DNA from: Agrobacterium sp. AGB01
Lineage (GTDB): Bacteria; Pseudomonadota; Alphaproteobacteria; Rhizobiales; Rhizobiaceae
NCBI RefSeq assembly: GCF_014851585.1
Contig: NZ_JACVAB010000002.1
Location: 434,001 to 498,000 of the forward strand
Reading direction: 5' to 3'
DNA length: 64,000 bases
Position numbers and translations under genes: made by a program
The notes under the pieces: model-generated
Seen by the model: only the letters and a program-made list of their open reading frames with translations
Told to the model about the DNA's origin: nothing
The model's database searches: none
Shown here: positions 7,480 through 14,478 of the stretch, piece by piece
Layout: each line of letters opens with the position of its first letter
Position numbering within the stretch: position 1 is the stretch's first letter

Positions 7480-10251
7480 ATGAGTTCTTCCAATAAACAA
7501 AGTGCAAAGCAGCCTGGCGTGGGGCAGACGGGCAAGCGCGTACTTCTTATGGCCAGTACGGCCATGGCAATTTTTTACGGGGTATCAGCGTCGCATGCGC
7601 AGTCATCCGGTGGGGCAACGCCGGTAACGAATGCAACTCAGGCTGAACGTCGTGCTTTCAATATCCCAGCGCAATCGTTGTCGGCTGCGGTTGGCGCATT
7701 TGGTCGCCAGTCGGGCCTGCAGGTGACGCTTGCCTCTCCGGCCTCTGGCAATGTTCGCACCAATGCCGTTACCGGCAGCCTGACCGTTCAGGAAGCTTTG
7801 ACTCAACTGCTCGGTGGCACGGGCATTACATTCAGGTTCACGGGCAATGGCCGGTCGGTGGTTATCGGTGCAGATCAGGCCGCTGCCGACGTGCCGTCAG
7901 CGGATGGTTCCACAATGCTTGAAACCATTACGATCACCGGTAAATCGGGCAGAAACGCTGCATCAGGAGCCGGGTATCAGGGAACACCTGACTGGGTATA
8001 CGAAACTCCTGCCAGCGTCAGCGTTGTCAGCCGCGAGGCCATTCAGTCTGACCTGGGTGCACGTGATGTGCGCGATCTCTTCGACAATGTCGCGGGGACC
8101 TACGTCAACAACTCCGTTTCCAACTCTCCGGCAGTGTCGCCCAATGTTCGCGGTGTGCAAGACATGGGTCGTGTGGTGCTTTCCGTCGATGGTGCGCGCC
8201 AGAACGCTAATCGTACCATTTCAGCGGGTGGCGATAGCTACATTGGTAGTTCTGGTAAGGGATATGTCGAAACGTCCTTTATTCGTGCCGTTGAGGTTGA
8301 ACGGTTAACAGGCGCCAAATCGGGTCTTGCAGGCTCGTTGGCGGGGGCAGTGACATTCCGCACGGTTGGCGCAGACGATATCATCTCGGATGGAAAAGAC
8401 TGGGGTGTCGAGATCGATACGACTGTTGGCACCAACAATCAGCATTTCAACGGTTCCATACTGGCATCGAAGCGTATGGGAGATTCCCCATTCTCGATCA
8501 CCGGCGGCTTCGCGCGCCAGAAGCTTGGCAATTACAAGATTGGCAGCCACGGGGATATTGAGTGGGATGGGGATGAAGACGGTGAAGTTACCTTCATGCA
8601 ACGAGACAATATGTCGTCGCTGTTGAAACTGGAAGGTGATTTCGGAGACGTGACGACCGGCGTAGCATGGACCCATCAGAAGAAGGATTTTGCATGGTTC
8701 ATGGGTGGGCTCAGCGATGAAGAGGCCACAGTTAATACTGTAACCGCCAATCTTGACTGGAACCCCGTCGATAATGACCTGATCGATTTCCGTTCAACAT
8801 TTTGGCTGAACGACACGATGGAAGAGACGCTTCGCCACACCCGGGGCGGTGCTGCAGGTTATCCTGACACACTGATCAGCGCTGATTTCATGAGCTTTGG
8901 TATCAATATCGACAATACCAGCCGTTTTGAAACTGCTGTCGGTCCGGCGACACTGAATTATGGCGTCGAAGCATTCCGTGATCACGGAAATTCCAGTGCG
9001 TCCAGTACATCAATTGATGTGTGGCCGGAATTGGCATCGAACTTTACTTCGTTCAGTCCAGCCGGTCGTCGCGATATGGCAAGTCTCTTTGTCAACGGAG
9101 ACATTGAGCCAACCGATTGGGTCAAACTATCGGCAGGCTTGCGATATGACTGGTATCGGCTCAAGGGTTCGCCGAAATACTACGACTACAGAGATCGTGT
9201 AAATTACATCGCATCCGCCGTCACAACTGAGTATGATTACGTCGCGACATATGATCCGGCACGATTTGCCAGCGCTAACGCCGTTCTGAGAAATATCTGG
9301 TCGACCCGTCAGGGTGAAATCTATAACGGCCAGTTTTACAGAGCTGGCACAACCATTGCTGCCTTAAGCACGCTGGCCGGTTATCCCGAAAACACCGTGA
9401 ATATCGATCGTTCCGGCGGCGCATTGTTGCCGTCCTTCACTGTCGAGTTTGCGCCGGTTGAGTGGTTGCGACCATATGTTAGCTACTCGAAGAGCTACCG
9501 ACCACCGACTGTAACGGAGGCGTTCTTTGCTGGAGACTTGCCAAAAGATGTATCTCCGCTGTCTGTTTATGCACCGAACGAAAGTCTCCGGCCTGAAACA
9601 GCAGAAACCTGGGAAATTGGTGCTAACATCAACTTTGACGGTGTCTTTACAGAGGATGACACGCTTCGTCTGAAGGTGTCCGCTTTCAATCGCAAAATCG
9701 ATGATCTTATTGTGATTGGTTATTTCTATCCATATGCAGGATCTCGACAACTCCAGAGTTATGTCAATACAACTGATGCCACCCGGATGCGCGGAGTCGA
9801 ACTTGAGGGCAACTACGACACCGGTCGCTTTTGGGTCGGTGGTTCTGCGACCTGGTTGGACGCAGAATGGGCGCAAAAGGTGCCAAGCACCTGGTACGGT
9901 CAAACCGTCTCCTCAGACAATGTTCAGATGTACTCGAGCGTGGGTGTGCCGCCAAAACTCAAGGCTACTCTTGATGCCGGTGTGCGTTTCCTCGATAACA
10001 AGCTGGCAATTGGTGGTCGCGTAACCCATTCGACGCCGACATTGTCGCAGGTGAAAACCTTTAATCCGGATGGCGGTTACACATCCAACAAATACACAAA
10101 ACTCGATCTCTACGGTTCCTACCAGTTCAACGATCGCACCACGTTGCGACTGAGCATCGATAACGTAACCGATATCAACCACGTTCCTGCCGGAAGCCGT
10201 TACCCCTCTCCAGGGCGGACCTTCTTCGCCAGTCTGAATCTGAGATTGTGA
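7480..10251 (+). CDS. hasR: TonB-dependent heme/hemophore receptor with signalling domain, HasR type
   Basis: A 923-residue outer-membrane receptor. A signal peptide of about 40 residues ends at ASHA. It is followed by a secretin/TonB N-terminal signalling domain (residues 57-130, FNIPAQSLSAAVGAFGRQSG), a TonB box (ETITIT, about 148-153), a plug (about 170-300, with NVRGVQDMGRVVLSVDGARQ) and a 22-strand barrel ending in an aromatic-rich terminus (RTFFASLNLRL). The length and the hemoglobin/heme-receptor-like plug fit HasR. It would capture heme or the hemophore, import heme with TonB energy and signal to HasS. No HasB-type dedicated TonB gene is present in the window. An ECF-sigma promoter is expected in the 148-bp gap, beside the IRO box. 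Confidence 0.88.
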   Translation: MSSSNKQSAKQPGVGQTGKRVLLMASTAMAIFYGVSASHAQSSGGATPVTNATQAERRAFNIPAQSLSAAVGAFGRQSGLQVTLASPASGNVRTNAVTGSLTVQEALTQLLGGTGITFRFTGNGRSVVIGADQAAADVPSADGSTMLETITITGKSGRNAASGAGYQGTPDWVYETPASVSVVSREAIQSDLGARDVRDLFDNVAGTYVNNSVSNSPAVSPNVRGVQDMGRVVLSVDGARQNANRTISAGGDSYIGSSGKGYVETSFIRAVEVERLTGAKSGLAGSLAGAVTFRTVGADDIISDGKDWGVEIDTTVGTNNQHFNGSILASKRMGDSPFSITGGFARQKLGNYKIGSHGDIEWDGDEDGEVTFMQRDNMSSLLKLEGDFGDVTTGVAWTHQKKDFAWFMGGLSDEEATVNTVTANLDWNPVDNDLIDFRSTFWLNDTMEETLRHTRGGAAGYPDTLISADFMSFGINIDNTSRFETAVGPATLNYGVEAFRDHGNSSASSTSIDVWPELASNFTSFSPAGRRDMASLFVNGDIEPTDWVKLSAGLRYDWYRLKGSPKYYDYRDRVNYIASAVTTEYDYVATYDPARFASANAVLRNIWSTRQGEIYNGQFYRAGTTIAALSTLAGYPENTVNIDRSGGALLPSFTVEFAPVEWLRPYVSYSKSYRPPTVTEAFFAGDLPKDVSPLSVYAPNESLRPETAETWEIGANINFDGVFTEDDTLRLKVSAFNRKIDDLIVIGYFYPYAGSRQLQSYVNTTDATRMRGVELEGNYDTGRFWVGGSATWLDAEWAQKVPSTWYGQTVSSDNVQMYSSVGVPPKLKATLDAGVRFLDNKLAIGGRVTHSTPTLSQVKTFNPDGGYTSNKYTKLDLYGSYQFNDRTTLRLSIDNVTDINHVPAGSRYPSPGRTFFASLNLRL

Positions 10252-10260
10252 CGAATTTTT

Positions 10261-10345
10261 GAGCCGGTGACAGGCTCGAACGCAAGTTCCCCTGACCGGG
10301 CGGCAACCCGGCCAAGGGAGTAACCGTCCTGATTGTTGGATCAGG
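10261..10345 (+). other. Structured leader between hasR and hasA (four stem-loops)
   Basis: Four consecutive stem-loops are visible: GAGCC-7-GGCTC (10261-10277), GAAC-GCAA-GTTC with a GNRA loop (10278-10289), CCGGG-6-CCCGG nested in CCCT/AGGG (10290-10318) and CCTGAT-6-ATCAGG (10328-10345). None is followed by a T-run. They could mark an mRNA processing or stability element that raises hasA relative to hasR, or an unrecognised regulatory RNA. Structure seen; role inferred. Confidence 0.5.
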
Positions 10346-10379
10346 CTAAACCTTAGCAACCAAGCAAAGGAAATTTATC

Positions 10380-11147
10380 ATGGCTACCACTATTTCACTA
10401 ACGTCTGCATCTTCAGATTTCAAATCCTATCTGACGAACTGGAGCAACACGACATACAGCTCCACTTACGGTGCATTCTACGGTAGCGGCCCTGGCCTGC
10501 AGACAGATCCGGCAGTTATCGGTGCAAATCCTTCCTGGGATTACACGCAGTGGGGCAATGGCAACACAAGCGGCGGTAATGGTGTGCTCGTCGGTGGTGC
10601 TTTCGAATATGCCTTCGGTAACCTGACCGGTACTGTCAGCTCGCTGGATTTCGGCACTGGCTACGGTGAATCCTCTTCTGGCATCACCCTGTCGAATGTC
10701 GCGCTCTCGCTCGATCTCGATCCGTCCTTTAACTACAACGGCACGGGTCTTGATGCATTTGACTACGCAATCTACGGCATCACTCGTGGTAACACGCTGA
10801 GCTACCTCTACTCCTACCTGGGTGCCACCGGCACGGTGATTGAAGACACCGCAAGTGACAACATTCTCGTCGGCTTCAGCGGCGCAGACACTTTTGTGTT
10901 CTCCGGCGGCAACGATGTTGTCACCAATGATGGCCCTGCTGGTACATCCGGTTACCAGGACGGCGTTGACAAGCTCGACATCTCTGCTTGGGGCGCTGTC
11001 AACTTCGGCGATCTGACGATCTTCGATGACGCTGGAGATGCTTACGTTGCCTACGGCTCCGACTCCATCCAGCTCGTCGGCGTGAACTCCAGTGTTCTCG
11101 ACGCATCTGACTTCGTCTTCGCAAGCGCAACGGCTCTGGCCGCCTAA
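10380..11147 (+). CDS. hasA: HasA-like secreted hemophore with serralysin-type C-terminal secretion domain
   Basis: A 255-residue secreted protein. Residues 1-150 align by eye with HasA hemophores: YLTNWSN near the start, GGAFEY, SSLDFG and DYAIYGITRGNTL match conserved HasA blocks. Residues 158-247 instead resemble the RTX/peptidase M10 C-terminal domain (GFSGADTFVFSGGNDVV, GVDKLDIS, LDASDFVF), and the end is small and hydrophobic (TALAA), as for type I export. There is no Sec signal peptide, in line with the adjacent hasD/hasE. Tyr77 (FEYAF) fits the HasA heme ligand Tyr75, but the whole protein has no His, so both His32 and the Tyr partner His83 of classical HasA are absent. It also has no Cys. 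AAAGGA lies before the ATG. Confidence 0.82.
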   Translation: MATTISLTSASSDFKSYLTNWSNTTYSSTYGAFYGSGPGLQTDPAVIGANPSWDYTQWGNGNTSGGNGVLVGGAFEYAFGNLTGTVSSLDFGTGYGESSSGITLSNVALSLDLDPSFNYNGTGLDAFDYAIYGITRGNTLSYLYSYLGATGTVIEDTASDNILVGFSGADTFVFSGGNDVVTNDGPAGTSGYQDGVDKLDISAWGAVNFGDLTIFDDAGDAYVAYGSDSIQLVGVNSSVLDASDFVFASATALAA

Positions 11148-11161
11148 GGGAAGACAACGCT

Positions 11162-13009
11162 GTGGGCTTTCAAAACCAGCAGCAAACGCCGCCGCAGTCT
11201 CTGGCTGCGGCGGTCGTTTCGCCCCTCAAGCGCGCCTTCAGCGGTGTTGCGCTCGTCAGCGGCGTGGTCAACATCCTGGCTTTGACCTCACCGATCTTCA
11301 TGCTTCAGGTCTATGACCGGGTGCTGGCCAGCGGTAGCGTGCCAACCCTTGTTGGGCTGGCCCTGCTTGCCGTCGGGCTTTATGCCTTCCAGTGCATGCT
11401 GGATATCATCCGGTCGCGCGTGCTGATCCGCGTCGGTGAATATTTCGACATGCAATATTCCGGTCAGGTGCACGATGCCGTGGTGCGTCTGCCGCTTGCC
11501 ACCCGGACCTCTGGTGATGGTTTGCAGCCGTTGCGTGATCTCGACAATGTCAGGACTTTCGTGTCCGGCACTGGACCGACGGCGTTTTTTGATCTGCCGT
11601 GGATGCCGCTTTATCTCGGCATATGTTTTCTTTTCCATTTCTGGATCGGCGTGACGGCGTTGAGCGGCGCTATCGTGCTGGTGGCATTGACCGTTCTCAC
11701 CAATATCTATTCGCAAAAACCTATTCGCGACACCATCACCGAAAACATGGCGCGCAATCGACTGCTGGAGGCTTCGCGCCGCAATGCCGAAGTTGTTCAC
11801 GCCATGGGGCTGGCCGGGCGGCTTGGCAGGCGCTGGCAGGTGTCTAACGAGGGTTATCTTGCTGCCAATCGCAAGGCTGGTGATGTGGCCGGCAGCCTTG
11901 GCAATATCGCCAAATCGCTGCGCATGGTGTTGCAGTCTGCCATTCTGGCGGTCGGTGCGTGGCTGGTGATTGAGCAGCAAGCCTCTGGTGGTATCATGAT
12001 CGCCAGCTCGATCATGATGGGCCGCGCTTTGGCACCTGTTGATCTCGCCATTTCCAACTGGAAATCATTCGTGGCTGCACGGCAAAGCTGGGCGCGTCTG
12101 CACACACTCTTCACCCAGGTGCCATCGACCGATACATCAATGGCTTTGCCGCGTCCGGTCAAGGATTTGCGGGTCGAGAATGTCACCATTGTGCCGCCCG
12201 GTGAAAAACGACCAACGGTCACCGGGGTTGGTTTTGCTGTCGCTGCTGGTCAGGCGCTTGGCATTATTGGGCCGTCGGGTTCCGGAAAATCCACACTGTC
12301 GCGTATTCTGACGGGTGCCTGGATTCCGGCCGGTGGTAAGGTGCGGATCGATGGGGCCAGCTTTGATCAGTGGGATCGTGAGGCGCTCGGTCGTCACATC
12401 GGTTATCTGCCGCAGGGCGTTGAGCTTTTTGACGGCACGATCGCCGAAAACATCTCCCGCTTTGAGGACAATGCAGATCCGGACGCCATTATTGCGGCGG
12501 CCAAGGCCGCTGGTGCGCATGAACTGATCCTGCGGTTTGAAAAGGGTTACGACAGCAATATAGGTGAGGCCGGTTCGTCGCTGTCCGCCGGTCAGCGTCA
12601 GCGGATCGGTCTGGCGCGTGCGCTTTACGGCGAGCCTTTCCTCGTCGTTCTGGATGAACCGAATGCCAATCTCGATGCCGAAGGTGAGGCTGCTGTGGTG
12701 CGTGCCATGGCGTCGGTGCGGGATCGCAAAGGCATTGTTGTTGTTATTGCTCACCGCCCCAGTGCCATCGGTATCGTCGATTTTGTGCTGATGATGGAAG
12801 ATGGCCGAATGAAGGCTTTTGGACCGCGTGACGAGGTTCTGTCGAAAGTGCTGCGTACACCGTCTGCACCACAACAGCCGGCCGGTGGCTACACCGCTTC
12901 TGCCCATGCGGTAACACCACTGCGGGTGGTTGCCAATGCACAGGCCGCACGGTTTGAAAATGCAAGTGAACCGGATGACCGGAAGGAAGACCCTGATGTC
13001 AAACATTGA
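11162..13009 (+). CDS. hasD: Type I secretion ABC transporter, HasD/PrtD type
   Basis: A 615-residue fused membrane/ATPase exporter. The first 300 residues hold about six membrane segments (VALVSGVVNILALTSPIFML is the first). The ATPase domain (about 335-560) has Walker A GPSGSGKS, signature LSAGQRQRIGLARAL, Walker B FLVVLDEP and the H-loop in VIAHRP. It would pump the hemophore out through HasE and a TolC-like outer-membrane channel. The start is GTG 14 bases after the hasA stop, so the two are in one transcript. It overlaps hasE by 14 bases. No outer-membrane (hasF/tolC) gene is in the window. Confidence 0.92.
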   Translation: MGFQNQQQTPPQSLAAAVVSPLKRAFSGVALVSGVVNILALTSPIFMLQVYDRVLASGSVPTLVGLALLAVGLYAFQCMLDIIRSRVLIRVGEYFDMQYSGQVHDAVVRLPLATRTSGDGLQPLRDLDNVRTFVSGTGPTAFFDLPWMPLYLGICFLFHFWIGVTALSGAIVLVALTVLTNIYSQKPIRDTITENMARNRLLEASRRNAEVVHAMGLAGRLGRRWQVSNEGYLAANRKAGDVAGSLGNIAKSLRMVLQSAILAVGAWLVIEQQASGGIMIASSIMMGRALAPVDLAISNWKSFVAARQSWARLHTLFTQVPSTDTSMALPRPVKDLRVENVTIVPPGEKRPTVTGVGFAVAAGQALGIIGPSGSGKSTLSRILTGAWIPAGGKVRIDGASFDQWDREALGRHIGYLPQGVELFDGTIAENISRFEDNADPDAIIAAAKAAGAHELILRFEKGYDSNIGEAGSSLSAGQRQRIGLARALYGEPFLVVLDEPNANLDAEGEAAVVRAMASVRDRKGIVVVIAHRPSAIGIVDFVLMMEDGRMKAFGPRDEVLSKVLRTPSAPQQPAGGYTASAHAVTPLRVVANAQAARFENASEPDDRKEDPDVKH

Positions 13010-14309
13010 CCAGCGCACTTACGTTTCCGGTTCCATTCGCAAACATCTTGTCATGGCGCTGGTGGTCAGTGTCGCTCTGCTGGGCGGTGTCGGTGGCTGG
13101 GCAGCAACAACAAATCTGGCAGGCGCCATTGTTGCATCCGGCCATCTGGTGGTGGATTCCTATGTGAAGAAAGTTCAGCATCCAACCGGCGGTGTGGTGG
13201 GTGAAATTCTGGTCAGCGAAGGAGATGAGGTCAAGGCCGGTGATATCGTCATGCGGCTGGATGCGACCCAGACAAAGGCCAATCTTGCCATTGTGACCAA
13301 GCGGCTGGATGAGTTGACGGCGCGGTTTGTGCGGCTGGAAGCGGAGCGAGATGGTTTGCCAGAGCTGGTTTTTCCGGTTGCGCTTCACTCGCGGCAGGAC
13401 GATGCCGATGTTGCTGCCGCCATGCGCAGCGAAACCAAGCTGTTTGAATTCCGCAAATCCTTCCGCGAAGGCCGAAAAGCGCAGTTGGCCGAACGCATCA
13501 CCCAGTTCGAACATGAAATCGAGGGGTTGAAGGCGCAGGAGATGGCCTATGAGAAGGGTCTCTCGGTGCTGGAAGCGGAAATCGTTTCGCAGACATCACT
13601 GCGTGAGCAGGGCATCGTTTCCGTCCAGCGCCTGAATAGTTTGCAGACGCAGGCCGCCACATTTGGTGGCGAGCGCGGTGAAAAGATTGCCTATCAGGCA
13701 CAGACGGCAGGCCGTATCACTGAAACCAAGTTGCAGATTTTGCAGATCGATCAGGAACTACGCTCCGAAGTTGGGCGTGAGTTGCGCGAAATTCAGGCCC
13801 AGATGGGGGAATATGTCGAACGCAAGGTTGCCGCTGAAGATGAGTTGAGGCGCATCGATATCGTTGCGCCACAATCCGGTGTCGTGCACCAAATGGCGGT
13901 TCATACCGTGGGCGGTGTGGTCACGCCTGCGGATCCGATCATGCTTGTTGTGCCGGAAGGGGATGATCTTGCGCTGGAGGTGCAAATTGCGCCGAAGGAC
14001 ATCGATCAACTGCAACTGGGACAAAAAGCCGTATTGAGAATGTCTGCCTTCAACCAGCGTGTAACGCCAGAGCTCGAAGGGCATATCAGCCGTATCGCAG
14101 CTGACCTCACCACAGACCAGCGGACCGGATTTTCCTATTATGTGGCCCGTATTGCGGTATCCTCAGGTGAGCGCAGTAAACTCGAAAACGCCACCCTGGT
14201 GCCTGGCATGCCAGCGGAAGCCTTCATCAAGACCAGCGAACGCACGGCACTTTCCTATTTGATGAAACCTTTGTCCGATCAGGTAAACCGCGCATTCCGT
14301 GAGGAGTAA
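12996..14309 (+). CDS. hasE: Type I secretion membrane fusion protein, HasE/HlyD family
   Basis: The 437-residue adaptor has a short cytoplasmic N-terminus, one membrane segment (about residues 18-40, HLVMALVVSVALLGGVGGWA), a lipoyl-like/barrel-sandwich half (HPTGGVVGEILVSEGDEVKAG), a long periplasmic coiled coil (about 95-280) and the second half ending in the HlyD C-terminal domain. It links the HasD pump to the outer-membrane channel. The start at 12996 lies within the end of hasD and follows GGAAGGAAG; the upstream extension of the frame overlaps hasD coding and is not used. It is the last gene of the has locus. Confidence 0.9.
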   Translation: MSNIDQRTYVSGSIRKHLVMALVVSVALLGGVGGWAATTNLAGAIVASGHLVVDSYVKKVQHPTGGVVGEILVSEGDEVKAGDIVMRLDATQTKANLAIVTKRLDELTARFVRLEAERDGLPELVFPVALHSRQDDADVAAAMRSETKLFEFRKSFREGRKAQLAERITQFEHEIEGLKAQEMAYEKGLSVLEAEIVSQTSLREQGIVSVQRLNSLQTQAATFGGERGEKIAYQAQTAGRITETKLQILQIDQELRSEVGRELREIQAQMGEYVERKVAAEDELRRIDIVAPQSGVVHQMAVHTVGGVVTPADPIMLVVPEGDDLALEVQIAPKDIDQLQLGQKAVLRMSAFNQRVTPELEGHISRIAADLTTDQRTGFSYYVARIAVSSGERSKLENATLVPGMPAEAFIKTSERTALSYLMKPLSDQVNRAFREE

Positions 14310-14419
14310 AAGGATTGATGATAGGCAGACGGCCTGCAGACCATTGCAGATCGTTTTCTGTTTTTATGTTATTGTTTCAAATAGTTATCATTTTTCGCCG
14401 AATTACGTGAAAAACCCTC

Positions 14420-14450
14420 TTGTACCTCTAGTTGCTATAGGTCTTAAAAA
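14420..14450 (+). promoter_or_regulatory. MerR-type dyad promoter of the metal ATPase
   Basis: ACCTCTAG-TTG-CTATAGGT is a 7-of-8 matched dyad placed between a TTGTAC -35-like box (14420-14425) and a T/A-rich -10 about 19 bp further on. Long-spacer dyad promoters are the hallmark of MerR-family metal sensors (ZntR, CadR, CueR). No merR-type gene lies nearby. Confidence 0.5.
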
Positions 14451-14478
14451 AGGAGCGACTGGAAAATGAGGGTTCATT

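Noticed and set aside
10261-10345. SAM- or cobalamin-type riboswitch before hasA
   Set aside because: Single short matches (GATTG, GCTAAA) are present, but the conserved cores and pseudoknot strands of known classes are not; kept only as a structured leader.
14466-14478. Earlier ATG for the metal ATPase at 14466
   Set aside because: It follows AGGAG more closely but is out of frame with the ATPase.
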